Source: Mycolicibacterium fluoranthenivorans
Lineage (GTDB): Bacteria; Actinomycetota; Actinomycetes; Mycobacteriales; Mycobacteriaceae
Direction: 5' to 3'
Length of the DNA: 64,000 nt
Assembly: GCF_011758805.1 (NCBI RefSeq)
Contig: NZ_JAANOW010000001.1
Span: 682,001-746,000, forward strand
The notes beneath the pieces were generated by a model. It saw nothing but the letters and a program-made list of their open reading frames with translations. It was not told the DNA's origin and ran no database searches. This document shows, piece after piece, positions 1 through 8,392 of the stretch; positions within the stretch are counted from its first letter, which is position 1, and each line of letters begins with the position of its first letter. The translations under genes and the position numbers were made by a program.

Positions 1-1
1 G

Positions 2-1144
2 ATCGGGCTCCTCTACCTGCTTTTGCAGCAGTCGCTGGATCACAGTCCTGGCGACGCGATGGTGAACATGGTGCAGCGGTTCCTCTCCGAGCGAGGGTTA
101 CGCAGTCGCACCCCGGTGATCGACGGCCTGCTCGGTGCCATCACCCAGCAGGCCGAGCAGCAGCGTCAGGACACTCTGCAGTCGATGTTCTGGTGGTCCA
201 TGGTGTCGTTGGGGGCCACCGGAGTCGCGGCATGTGGTGTCGGTTGGCTGCTCGCCGGACGCGCCCTACGACCGCTGCAGGACATCACCGCGACCGCGCG
301 CCGAGTTGCCGATCACAGCCTGCACGAGCGGATCGGTATGGCCGGGCCGCGCGACGAGATCAAGGATCTGGCCGATACGTTCGATGCGATGCTGGAACGG
401 CTGGACCGGGCATTCGACGGGCAACGCCGATTCGTGGCCAACGCGTCCCATGAGTTGCGGACACCGTTGGCGATCAACCGGACGCTGCTGGAAGTCGCAC
501 TCGATGATCCTGAGATGCCGGACTCGATGAGACAACTGGGTGCGACCTTGCTGCAAGTCAATTCACGACACGAGCACCTTATCGATGGCCTGCTGGTGCT
601 CGCCAGCAGTGAACAGCGACTGGAGCATGTGGCACCGGTCGAGCTGGCCGAAGTCGTCGCACACAGCGTGCGCGTCGCCGAGTCGGCGGCGATCGGCGCT
701 TCGATCGCAATGGGTACTGAGGTGGCTGCCGTCTCGGTTTCCGGCGACGCGGCATTGCTGGAGCGCATTGTTCAGAACCTGGTGGACAACGCCATCCGAT
801 ACAACACCCGCGGCGGCTGGGTGCGGGTCACACTGGCACGTGTAGGGGGGTGGGCGCGGCTGTCGGTTGAGAACACCGGCTTATTGGTCGCCCCGTCGGA
901 GGTGAACAGCCTGTTTGAACCCTTCCGACGATTGGCGCGACCGGACCGCACGGCCGAGCACAGCCAACTCGCCGGCACGCGCGGTTCGGGGCTGGGTTTG
1001 TCGATTGTCCGGTCGGTGACCCACGCCCATGGTGGCGACGTGCGCGCGGCCGCACGACCTGACGGTGGCCTGCACGTGGCCGTACACCTGCCGCTGGCTC
1101 ACCCGTCGCCTCACAACAGTCAAACGCCGCCGCCTTCACGATAG
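2..1144 (+). CDS. Sensor histidine kinase (5' end outside window)
   Basis: Two-component membrane sensor kinase that should autophosphorylate on His and pass the phosphate to a response regulator presumably encoded upstream. The reading frame is open to the window edge and codes a hydrophobic run before the first TTG (position 23), so the gene starts outside. Counting from that TTG, a second membrane segment lies at about residues 57-79, HAMP follows to about 130, the HisKA box has SHELRTP with His143, the N-box reads NLVDNAIRYN and the G-box is GSGLGLSIV. All catalytic boxes look intact. The signal and the partner regulator are not visible. Confidence 0.9.
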   Translation: MGLLYLLLQQSLDHSPGDAMVNMVQRFLSERGLRSRTPVIDGLLGAITQQAEQQRQDTLQSMFWWSMVSLGATGVAACGVGWLLAGRALRPLQDITATARRVADHSLHERIGMAGPRDEIKDLADTFDAMLERLDRAFDGQRRFVANASHELRTPLAINRTLLEVALDDPEMPDSMRQLGATLLQVNSRHEHLIDGLLVLASSEQRLEHVAPVELAEVVAHSVRVAESAAIGASIAMGTEVAAVSVSGDAALLERIVQNLVDNAIRYNTRGGWVRVTLARVGGWARLSVENTGLLVAPSEVNSLFEPFRRLARPDRTAEHSQLAGTRGSGLGLSIVRSVTHAHGGDVRAAARPDGGLHVAVHLPLAHPSPHNSQTPPPSR

Positions 1145-1149
1145 TTGTT

Positions 1150-1182
1150 GTGTGAATCCTTCCTATTCTCAACGATTCACAC
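1150..1182 (+). terminator. Stem-loop after the sensor kinase
   Basis: Perfect 9-base inverted repeat, GTGTGAATC (1150-1158) and GATTCACAC (1174-1182), with a 15-base loop, starting 6 bases after the kinase stop. There is no T-tract, as is common in mycobacterial terminators. It also lies 31 bases before the next start codon, so an operator for the small secreted protein is an alternative. Confidence 0.5.
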
Positions 1183-1213
1183 GACCGTCAGTTGAAATGA
1201 AGGGAAAGCAAGC

Positions 1214-1588
1214 ATGTTTCATGATCTCACCAGCACCATGAAGACGTTGGCCGCGGCGGGCGTTGTCGCAATCGGAGTCGGCGTCCCTCTGGCGCTCTCG
1301 GCGGGTGTTGCCTATGCGGATCCGGGCTTCCCCGGCCCGGGAATTCTGCCCTGGCCCGGCGGCGGACTCGGCGGACCTGCATCAGGTTTGGGTGTCCTGC
1401 CCGGCATCGGTGTGGGTGGCGCGGGTGGGCCGGCGTCCGGCTTGGGTGTCCTGCCCGGGGTCGGTCTGGGCGCCCGGGGAGTAGGCCTGCTGCCTGGGGT
1501 CGGTCTGGGTGGCGCGGGTGGGCCCGCGTCCGGCTTGGGAATCCTGCCGGGATGGGGTATCGGACTGCCCGGCCCCGGTGTGATCTAG
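1214..1588 (+). CDS. Small secreted Gly/Pro/Leu-repeat protein
   Basis: Exported protein of unknown function, 124 residues. An N-terminal signal peptide (Lys, then an Ala/Val/Gly/Leu stretch ending at AYADPG, about residue 36) is followed by a mature part built almost entirely of repeats of the type GGPASGLGVLPG with IGVG or VGLG linkers; this block recurs three times with a variant between. An AAGGGAAAG ribosome site precedes the ATG at 1214; an internal ATG at 1238 (MKTLAAAG) would give a more classical signal peptide. There are no cysteines or catalytic motifs. The composition resembles Gly-rich cell-surface proteins of mycobacteria but I do not recognise the family. Confidence 0.75.
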   Translation: MFHDLTSTMKTLAAAGVVAIGVGVPLALSAGVAYADPGFPGPGILPWPGGGLGGPASGLGVLPGIGVGGAGGPASGLGVLPGVGLGARGVGLLPGVGLGGAGGPASGLGILPGWGIGLPGPGVI

Positions 1589-1600
1589 CCAGCGCATGAT

Positions 1601-1638
1601 CGGTTGTGCCGCAACGGGTTTTCGGTGCGGCACAACCG
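1601..1638 (+). terminator. Strong stem-loop terminator
   Basis: Perfect 13-base inverted repeat, CGGTTGTGCCGCA (1601-1613) with TGCGGCACAACCG (1626-1638), loop of 12 bases, 12 bases after the stop of the repeat protein. It has no T-run. It sits between two convergent genes and could serve both. Confidence 0.75.
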
Positions 1639-1699
1639 AGCGCCCGTCGTGATGAGAGTGACCTCGGGCCAGGTCGTTGCAGAAGCTGGCCGTGGTCCT

Positions 1700-2596
1700 C
1701 TATTCCATTCCCAGTGCGCGCAATTGACGGGAACTCAAGGTGGGGCGAAGTTCCTGCAATGCCTTGCGGGGCGGCATGAAGTGCGGGTAGGCATAAAATG
1801 CCGTGTCGCTCGCATACACAAAAGTGACCGAGGTCCGCTCCGACTCCGTTGGCGTCTTGACGCGATGCAGGATGTGACTGGTGTCGGCGTAGATCACCGT
1901 CAGGCGCGGACCTGTGACCCGATGGATCTCTTCTTCGAAGATGATGTTCTCGAAGGTGTCCGCCGACGGTAGAGGACGTCGGACATCTCTGCGGGAGAAA
2001 AGGATTCGCTGAGTAGACGCTGAATCGACGTACTCGAATGGTGCGGACTGGTCGTCGACGTCGCTCAGGTAGATGATCATCTTCAGCATCCGGCGATCTT
2101 CGACATCGATGTGCCAGCGCCGGATCGCCTGATGACTACTCTCGCCGGGTGCTTCCCGTTTGATCTCAACGCCGAGGTAGCGAACCGGTAGGCCGATGTA
2201 GTGCTCAGCCAGGTCCAGATGCTTCTCCGTCAGCCCCCATCTGAATACGGTTGGGTCGAGGGCGTGTTCGCCAGGGGGAACGTGCGTGGTGCCGTGTAGC
2301 CCGGGCTGAGTGGTGAGTCCGTCCAGCAGGTTGTCCGCTGATTCCAAGACAGGCGGGGGCATGGTGATCGTTCGTGTCGAGACGCCGATTGCCTGCAGTT
2401 CTCTGAGCACCGAGACGTACTCCGGCGACACCGCCGGAAGATTGATCGCATAGCGCCGACGCCTTGCGGAGTGGCGCCGATCTCCGAGTCGAGCGAACGG
2501 CGGCAGGCGGAGGAGTCTCCGCCTGCGCAGCGCATATCGTTGCTCAGCTGCACCGAGCTTTCGAATGACATACCCTTGCATGCTTTCCGTGCTCAC
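1700..2596 (-). CDS. Putative 2-oxoglutarate/Fe(II)-dependent oxygenase
   Basis: 298-residue protein with a pattern typical of the double-stranded beta-helix oxygenases (phytanoyl-CoA dioxygenase-like): an HxD iron motif in RRWHIDVEDRRM (His162, Asp164), a strand of the form MLKMIIYLSDV, and a distal His in ADTSHILHR (His251 or His254) followed by Arg255, a candidate 2-oxoglutarate ligand. The N-terminal 50 residues are very Arg-rich. It stands alone between convergent and divergent neighbours, so context gives no substrate. The family call rests on motif spacing only. Confidence 0.55.
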   Translation of the reverse strand: MSTESMQGYVIRKLGAAEQRYALRRRRLLRLPPFARLGDRRHSARRRRYAINLPAVSPEYVSVLRELQAIGVSTRTITMPPPVLESADNLLDGLTTQPGLHGTTHVPPGEHALDPTVFRWGLTEKHLDLAEHYIGLPVRYLGVEIKREAPGESSHQAIRRWHIDVEDRRMLKMIIYLSDVDDQSAPFEYVDSASTQRILFSRRDVRRPLPSADTFENIIFEEEIHRVTGPRLTVIYADTSHILHRVKTPTESERTSVTFVYASDTAFYAYPHFMPPRKALQELRPTLSSRQLRALGME

Positions 2597-2842
2597 TCGT
2601 GCCTTCCTCGGTCGAGGCCGAGCCGAGCACGGTTGTGCCCGCGCGACGATGTTGGCGGAGACTGTCGCAACCCGGTTGGCCGCCGACCATCGAAGCTGGA
2701 ACAGCCTCGGCGCCCACCGTGCGAGATGCCGTCAGTTCAGCATGACCGGTGTGTGGCGCCCGTTAGGGATTGTGAGACAACAACTTCACTCAACCAACCC
2801 GCGACTCTTCGCGTCGCCGCACTCACATCGCCCTAACGCGGT

Positions 2843-3271
2843 GTGCGGGACCCTGGAACAGTGAACGTGTTGGTGGCCGTCGGCGACAGAGGCCTGGCTG
2901 AGCAGATCGTCACCGGGTTGATTCGCCAGGCAATCACGGTGGACTCGGTCTTTGACGGCCTGAGCGCCTTGGAATGTATAGCCGCCCAGGACTATGAGGT
3001 TGTGGTCTTGGACCGCTATCTACCCGTGACCGGTGGTGACGTGGTGTGCACTCACCTGGTCGACTCCGGTAGCGCGACTCGAGTCCTGCTACTGACACCG
3101 TCCGCCGCGCACGCAACAGAGTGGTGGCTCGGCGCCGACGATCACCTTTGCAGCCCCTTCGCTGCTGCAAAGGTCATCGCGAGGGTACGGGTGTTGGGCG
3201 CTGTTCAACACCACGACGGTGCCGATGAGCAGCAGGACCCCTGGCCCACGCAGAAGACGGCACATGGTTAG
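2843..3271 (+). CDS. Stand-alone, degenerate response-regulator receiver
   Basis: Single receiver domain without output domain. The fold pattern is clear (VNVLVAVGDRG start, VVVLDRYLPVTGG with the phospho-acceptor Asp, LLLTPS), but the acidic pair normally found near residue 10 is reduced to GD, and the conserved Lys of the KPF loop is replaced (DDHLCSPFA). Phosphorylation chemistry is therefore probably altered. A GTG at 2861 (MNVLVAVGD) is at least as plausible a start as the GTG at 2843. No kinase is adjacent. Confidence 0.65.
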   Translation: MRDPGTVNVLVAVGDRGLAEQIVTGLIRQAITVDSVFDGLSALECIAAQDYEVVVLDRYLPVTGGDVVCTHLVDSGSATRVLLLTPSAAHATEWWLGADDHLCSPFAAAKVIARVRVLGAVQHHDGADEQQDPWPTQKTAHG

Positions 3272-3337
3272 GTGTGACGCCACGTTCACCAATGGTGAGT
3301 GGGTGTCGTCGGGATTTCGTGTGGTGGGATCCGGCGG

Positions 3338-4768
3338 TCAGTCTGGTTGGTGCGCGCCGGGCGGGTTTCCACGCGCAACCGCCAAGACCGCGGCACGGTC
3401 GGTCAGCAGGTCGTAGATCGGGCGCGAACCCAGTGCGACGGCCACCAGGAGCGCGCTCGCGCAGGCGCCGAGCATCGGCGGCAGCTGGTTGGTGGTGCCG
3501 GTGAGTTCGGTGGCGAGGATCAGACCGGTGATCGGCGCCTGGACGCTCGCGGTGAAGAAGGCGGCCATACCGATCAGAGCAAGTGCCGCAGGCTCGGGCG
3601 CGGTCTGGGGATTGAGATGCTCCGCGGCCAGGCCGACCAGTAGTCCGGTATAGGCACCGAGCACGAGCATCGGAGCGAACAGGCCACCCGGTGTTCCCGC
3701 GGCGTACGACGCGGCGCCGAGAAGGAAGCGCAACGCCAAGATCCCCAGTACGGCCCAGGCCGCTCCGTGCCCTAGGAGGGCGTTCTGGGTGAGGTTGTCG
3801 CCGCCGCCGGCAAGGTCGGGAGCGCACCACACGAGAACGCCCACAACCACACCGATTGCGGCGGCACGGGCTTCGGCCGGCCATCGGCTGGTGTCGGCGA
3901 CGTGCAGGCCGAACATGAGTGCCTTGTTGTAGAGGACACCGAGTAAGCCGGCGCAGACGCCGACGATCAGCACCCAGCCCGCATTGCTCAACTGCGGGTC
4001 TTGCAGTGCCGGCATGCGAAAATCGGTACCTGAGTGCACAAATGGGTACGCGGAGCCGAAACCCGACGCCGAGGCAACCAGGGTGGCGATGGTCGTGCGC
4101 GGGTCGAATCGCTTCACGAGTTCTTCGAGGACGAACACGCCACCGGCGATCGGGGCGTTGAACGCTGTCGCCAAACCGGCGGCGGCTCCGCCGGCTGCCA
4201 GGATCCGAAGATCGGAGAGTGGGCGCCGTGTCACCGATGCGACGATGACGGCGATCGAGCCACCCATCTGAACCGAAGGGCCTTCCCGGCCCAGTGCCAG
4301 ACCACCGCCCATCGACAACAATCCGCCGAGGTACTTGATGGGCAGGATCCGAAACCGTCCTGGCTCCGCCCGCCCGGCGACGACGGCCTCGACGTGCGGG
4401 ATACCGCTGCCCTCGGCTTGTGGCTCCAACCGTCGCACCAGCGCGGCCGCGGCGGTGACGGCCGCCGTGCAGGCGAGTACGACGACCAACAGGCCCCACC
4501 CAGAGCCGTGGGCCCAGTGGCTGAGTGCGGCGCGCCACTCCGACAGCTGAGCCAACGCGATCCTGAAACTGGCCGCAGCCAGCCCGGTCAATGCGCCGAC
4601 CACCGCGGCGGCAAGGACGAACCCGATCAGGCTTTCGGCGCCCTCGCCCTCCTTGTCGACCGGATGGGAGGTCGGCATCTGCCATCCGGTGAAGATGCTG
4701 CGAAGCCAGCGCGCCAGTGTCGGTGTGTGTTGATCCACCCCTGTATCTCTATCTGGTCCGCGCGCCAT
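3338..4768 (-). CDS. ClC-family chloride channel or Cl-/H+ antiporter
   Basis: Integral membrane protein moving chloride, probably with proton exchange. The three selectivity signatures are present: GSGIPHVEA, GREGPSVQ with the gating Glu, and GTPGGLFAP. A further Glu in LEELVKRFDP matches the position of the inner proton glutamate of antiporters, so exchange is more likely than a pure channel (inference). About ten hydrophobic segments are visible and there is no C-terminal CBS pair. The frame stays open to 4873, but the extra N-terminus is low-complexity; ATGs at 4768 and near 4678 are likelier starts. It runs toward the receiver gene and diverges from the membrane protein at 4921. Confidence 0.9.
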   Translation of the reverse strand: MARGPDRDTGVDQHTPTLARWLRSIFTGWQMPTSHPVDKEGEGAESLIGFVLAAAVVGALTGLAAASFRIALAQLSEWRAALSHWAHGSGWGLLVVVLACTAAVTAAAALVRRLEPQAEGSGIPHVEAVVAGRAEPGRFRILPIKYLGGLLSMGGGLALGREGPSVQMGGSIAVIVASVTRRPLSDLRILAAGGAAAGLATAFNAPIAGGVFVLEELVKRFDPRTTIATLVASASGFGSAYPFVHSGTDFRMPALQDPQLSNAGWVLIVGVCAGLLGVLYNKALMFGLHVADTSRWPAEARAAAIGVVVGVLVWCAPDLAGGGDNLTQNALLGHGAAWAVLGILALRFLLGAASYAAGTPGGLFAPMLVLGAYTGLLVGLAAEHLNPQTAPEPAALALIGMAAFFTASVQAPITGLILATELTGTTNQLPPMLGACASALLVAVALGSRPIYDLLTDRAAVLAVARGNPPGAHQPD

Positions 4769-4920
4769 CCGCACCGTAGGGGTGGCGGTTACCGCGCGCG
4801 CCGGCCCAAGCACAGCAGACATCGACCCGAAGTTGGGGGAGCCGCGCGTGCGCGCGAGGGGCGGCGGCGTCACACAATTGTCAGAACCTCGGCGCGTCCG
4901 GCGCCGTAGGGTGAATCGGT

Positions 4921-6270
4921 GTGAAGGGTGCGAACCGTGGCTACGTGGCCGCCGGTCTGGGGGCCTTACTGGTCGTCGTCGCCTTCGTGGTGCCGCACCT
5001 CCACCTGGGAATCGTCACCCCTCTGATCAACAGCACCGCCCAACAGGTCCGCGACTTCGCCCAGACCGCGCCGATCTTCGGCTGGTGGAACGCGCACGTC
5101 GGCTGGGGCTCGGGGCCGGCGATCGCGATCGCGGTGGCAGCGGTGCTGTGGGGACCTTCGTTGTCGGCCCGACTGCCCTGGCGGGCCGTGCCATGGGCGG
5201 TGTGGGCGACCTCCTGCGTCTGGGCTTTTTCGCTGGCCATGGTCGACGGCTGGCAACGCGGGTTCGCGGGCAGGCTCACCGCGCGGCACGAGTATCTGCG
5301 TCAGGTTCCGACCATCACCGACATCCCGGAGGCCGTCCGCACCTTCGCTTCCAGAATTCTTGATTTCCAGCCGAACTCGTGGATCACCCACGTCTCCGGT
5401 CATCCGCCGGGTGCCTTGCTCACCTTCGTGTGGCTGGATCGGGTGGGTCTGGGGGGTGGTGCGTGGGCCGCCGTGTGGTGCCTGCTCATCGGGTCCAGCG
5501 CCGCTGCGGCGATCGTGATAACCCTCAAGACGTTGTCCGGTGACACGGTGGCCCGGGCGGCAGCACCGTTCGTCGCGGTGGCACCGACCGCCATTTGGAT
5601 CGCCGTGTCCGCCGACGGCTACTACGCCGGTGTCGCCGCATGGGGCATCGCCCTGCTCGCGCTGGCGACGCGCTCGCGGCGGGCCGTGTACCCGGCCGCA
5701 GGCGCAGGTCTGCTGCTGGGGTGGGGGATGTTCCTCAACTACGGTTTGGGCCTGATCGCGCTGGTCGCCGCCGCGGTGCTGCTGGCGGCGCCGGATCGGC
5801 GTACCGCGGCGCGCGTTCTGGTCACCGCGGCGCTGGCCGCGGCCGTGGTCGCGGGAGTGTTTGCGCTCGCCGGATTCTGGTGGTTCGACGGTTACGTGCT
5901 GGTGCAACAAAGGTACTGGCAGGGTATCGCGTCGAACCGGCCGTTCCAGTACTGGTCGTGGGCGAATCTGGCCGCTGTGGTGTGTGCGGTGGGGCCGGCG
6001 ACGGTCGCCGGTGTCGCCCACACCTTCGACCGCGCGGCGCTGCGGGGCCGCTCCGGTGCGCACCTGGTGGTCCTCGGGGCGCTGCTGGCCATCGTCTGCG
6101 CGGATCTGAGCATGCTGAGCAAGGCCGAGACCGAGCGGATCTGGTTGCCGTTCACGGTGTGGCTCACGGCCGCATGCGCATTTCTGCCCACCGGTTCACG
6201 CCGGTGGTGGCTGGCCCTCAACGTCACCGGCGCCCTGTTGCTCAATCATCTGATCCTGACGAACTGGTAG
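4921..6270 (+). CDS. Polytopic membrane protein, GT-C-like
   Basis: 449-residue protein with about ten to twelve membrane segments and a long extracytoplasmic loop between the early segments. The loop contains ITHVSGHPPGALL, and the HPPG motif resembles membrane mannosyl/arabinosyl-transferases of the GT-C fold that use polyprenyl-linked donors; the expected acidic pair is not obvious, so the enzymatic role is inference. It starts with GTG. Its last 75 bases overlap tail-to-tail with the 3' end of the minus-strand gene that closes the neighbouring glycosyltransferase operon, which fits a shared role in surface glycan assembly. Confidence 0.6.
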   Translation: MKGANRGYVAAGLGALLVVVAFVVPHLHLGIVTPLINSTAQQVRDFAQTAPIFGWWNAHVGWGSGPAIAIAVAAVLWGPSLSARLPWRAVPWAVWATSCVWAFSLAMVDGWQRGFAGRLTARHEYLRQVPTITDIPEAVRTFASRILDFQPNSWITHVSGHPPGALLTFVWLDRVGLGGGAWAAVWCLLIGSSAAAAIVITLKTLSGDTVARAAAPFVAVAPTAIWIAVSADGYYAGVAAWGIALLALATRSRRAVYPAAGAGLLLGWGMFLNYGLGLIALVAAAVLLAAPDRRTAARVLVTAALAAAVVAGVFALAGFWWFDGYVLVQQRYWQGIASNRPFQYWSWANLAAVVCAVGPATVAGVAHTFDRAALRGRSGAHLVVLGALLAIVCADLSMLSKAETERIWLPFTVWLTAACAFLPTGSRRWWLALNVTGALLLNHLILTNW

Positions 6271-6663
6271 CACCCGCGACAACAGCAGGTATGCGGGCAC
6301 GCACAGCCACACCACGGCCAGCGCGAGCACCAGACCGAGGTGGTAGTCGCGGTCCAGGACCGTGGTGTTGTCGGGACGCATGCCGGGCTTGTCGTACACC
6401 GGGACCGCGAGAACGACCAGCACGACGGTGCACAGACCCGCCACGGCGAGGGGGGACCACCAGCGCGTCGGGAGCAGGCGCCGGCCGGCGAAGCCCACCG
6501 CGACGCACAGCGGGGCGAAGAGCGCGTCGTGGACGACCACCGCGACCAGCCCCCACACCAGGATGCGGACCAGAACGATCGGGGAGTTGTCCCACAGCAG
6601 CATCGCCCCGTAGCCGGCGAGCAGGACACCGGCCAGCGCCAGCACGCTGCGCGCCGCGGTCAC
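6196..6663 (-). CDS. Small four-helix membrane protein
   Basis: 155-residue protein with four predicted membrane segments and a loop (residues around 95-105) containing PGMRPDNTTVLD. I do not recognise the family. The GTG start at 6663 shares bases with the TGA of the molybdopterin oxidoreductase (GTGA), so the two are translationally coupled and it is the last gene of the operon running from 9713. It may be a membrane partner of the oxidoreductase (inference from coupling). Confidence 0.65.
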   Translation of the reverse strand: MTAARSVLALAGVLLAGYGAMLLWDNSPIVLVRILVWGLVAVVVHDALFAPLCVAVGFAGRRLLPTRWWSPLAVAGLCTVVLVVLAVPVYDKPGMRPDNTTVLDRDYHLGLVLALAVVWLCVPAYLLLSRVLPVRQDQMIEQQGAGDVEGQPPPA

Positions 6664-7766
6664 GGCAGGACCTCGATGCGGTCCAGCCACTTCGTCTGCA
6701 GCACACCGGGACGTGACGGGGCGATCAGCCGACAGGGGTAGCCGTGATCGGCGTGCAACGTCTCACCGTTGAGCCGCAACGCAATCAGCGTCATCCGGTC
6801 CCTCGCGTGACGAGCGGGCAGTACCGTCCGCGAGTACGGACCGGGCGGCTCCAAAGAGATCATCCTGACATCGTGATCCGGTGAGCCGCCGACCGCGGCG
6901 ATGAGGTCGGCCAACACGATTCCGGTCCACGCGGCGTCCGCGCTCCAGCCTTCTACACAGGCGATCGGTAGGCGATGGGTGGTCTGGGGTAAGCCGTTGA
7001 GTTCGGCGACCGAGAACGTGCGCACCGTGGTGCCGTTGGCCACCGTCAATCGGTACTCGGGGGCGTAGGCCCGGCGCAGCACACCCGCCGCAATCGCACT
7101 GCGGTTCACGGGGATACCCTGCGGTCCCTGCCCGGAACGCGGGGCCAGAACCGAAAGATGACGCAACAGGGGGACGGCCTGGCCCGCGGTCGCCACTGTG
7201 GCGACGCCCACCGCCAGCCAGGTGCCGCGCAACACGGTTCGGCGGGTGGGGCCGACGGCACCTCCGGCGCGTACGTCGTCGAGCGGCTCGCCCAGTGCGC
7301 GCCGGATCACCGGCAGCTTCACCGCCAGATGGACCAGCACCGCGCCCGCGGCCAGGTAGGCCACCGCGTAGTGGGCGGTCGTGAAGAAGAACCCGAACAC
7401 ATACCACTGGGCGATGTTGAGTAACCCCGTCGACAGTTCGAACAGCATGGCCCCTACCAGCACCAGGATCGAAAGTCGCTCCAGTTGCTTGGTGACACCG
7501 CCGATCAGCGGGCGATCGAAGAGCTTTGGCCACACCGACCACAGCTTCACCACCACCAGCGGGATCGCGGCGATCCCGGAGGCCACATGCAGACCCTGCG
7601 TGACGCGGTACAGCCAGACCGGCCGGGTGGGCCACCCGAACCAGGGTTGGGGATGCTGGATGAAATGACTGATCAGACCGGTGCAGAAGCACACGGCAAC
7701 GGCCACACCGAGCGCCATTCCGATGCGGGCGGTGACCGCCGTCCCACGCAATCCAGACGCGTTCAT
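6660..7766 (-). CDS. Membrane-anchored molybdopterin-dependent oxidoreductase
   Basis: 368-residue fusion. The N-terminal half has about five membrane segments with conserved His residues, like a b-type cytochrome anchor (GLHVASGIAAIP, TTAHYAVAYLAAGAVLVHLAVK). The C-terminal half is a sulfite-oxidase-type Moco domain with the molybdenum-ligand Cys in PIACVEGWS and the GYPCRLIAPS segment near the end. It should carry out an oxidation or reduction on the outer membrane face with electrons passed through haem; the substrate is unknown. The frame extends to 7982, but the ATG at 7766 overlaps the upstream TGA (ATGA), which fixes the start. Confidence 0.85.
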   Translation of the reverse strand: MNASGLRGTAVTARIGMALGVAVAVCFCTGLISHFIQHPQPWFGWPTRPVWLYRVTQGLHVASGIAAIPLVVVKLWSVWPKLFDRPLIGGVTKQLERLSILVLVGAMLFELSTGLLNIAQWYVFGFFFTTAHYAVAYLAAGAVLVHLAVKLPVIRRALGEPLDDVRAGGAVGPTRRTVLRGTWLAVGVATVATAGQAVPLLRHLSVLAPRSGQGPQGIPVNRSAIAAGVLRRAYAPEYRLTVANGTTVRTFSVAELNGLPQTTHRLPIACVEGWSADAAWTGIVLADLIAAVGGSPDHDVRMISLEPPGPYSRTVLPARHARDRMTLIALRLNGETLHADHGYPCRLIAPSRPGVLQTKWLDRIEVLP

Positions 7767-8392
7767 CGCACCGACAGGCTCGCCAGCACACGGTCCCCGA
7801 TCCGATGTTCCGCGGTGATCGACAGGCCCGCGCCGGCGGCGATACCCGCGGCGCTGTCGATCCCCACCGTCGCCCACCGGAACCACGGACCGATCATCCG
7901 CGCCGACTCGAGGCGCACCCACCGGTACCTGATACCGCCTGGGGCCGAATCGAACTCGGTGAGGCAGATACCGCCGCGGCACAACAGCTCGGCCGCCCGG
8001 GACAGAATCCGCAGCGGATCACCGCCCAGACCCACGTTGCCGTCCGCCAGCAGCACCGTCTGCCATCGGCCGGTACCCGGCAAGGGGTCGAACACGTCCC
8101 GGCGCAACGCCGGGGCGCCCCGGCCCCGGGCCAACTCCACCGCCGTGGCTGACTGGTCCACCCCGAGTGCGGGAATCCCGCGCCGGATGAGACCCGCGAC
8201 CAGACGGCCCGGACCGCAACCCAGGTCGATCGTCGGGCCGGTACACCGGTCCAGGACCGCGCGCACGAACCGCCGATCGGAACCATGCCCACCCAGCCAG
8301 GTGTGTACGGGCAGCCGCTGCACAGTGCCATCGTTATATCGGACCCAGCAGCGCTCACCGGCAAGCGCAAGTTCGTAGAGATTTCCCAGCAC
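7763..8392 (-). CDS. Class I SAM-dependent methyltransferase
   Basis: 209-residue methyltransferase with motif I TIDLGCGPGRL, an acidic end of strand 2 (GVDQS) and a motif IV-like LLADGNVGLGGDP. The GTG at 8392 overlaps the stop of the DUF2064 gene (TAGTG) and its own stop overlaps the oxidoreductase start (ATGA). Sandwiched between a nucleotidyltransferase-like protein and a Moco enzyme, it probably methylates an intermediate of the pathway encoded by this operon. Longer upstream frame (to 8683) is coding for the neighbour in another frame. Confidence 0.8.
   Translation of the reverse strand: MLGNLYELALAGERCWVRYNDGTVQRLPVHTWLGGHGSDRRFVRAVLDRCTGPTIDLGCGPGRLVAGLIRRGIPALGVDQSATAVELARGRGAPALRRDVFDPLPGTGRWQTVLLADGNVGLGGDPLRILSRAAELLCRGGICLTEFDSAPGGIRYRWVRLESARMIGPWFRWATVGIDSAAGIAAGAGLSITAEHRIGDRVLASLSVR

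Noticed and set aside
7767..7982. N-terminal extension of the molybdopterin oxidoreductase
   Set aside because: The extra 72 residues are Arg/Gly-rich and are the methyltransferase coding region read in another frame; the ATGA overlap fixes the start.
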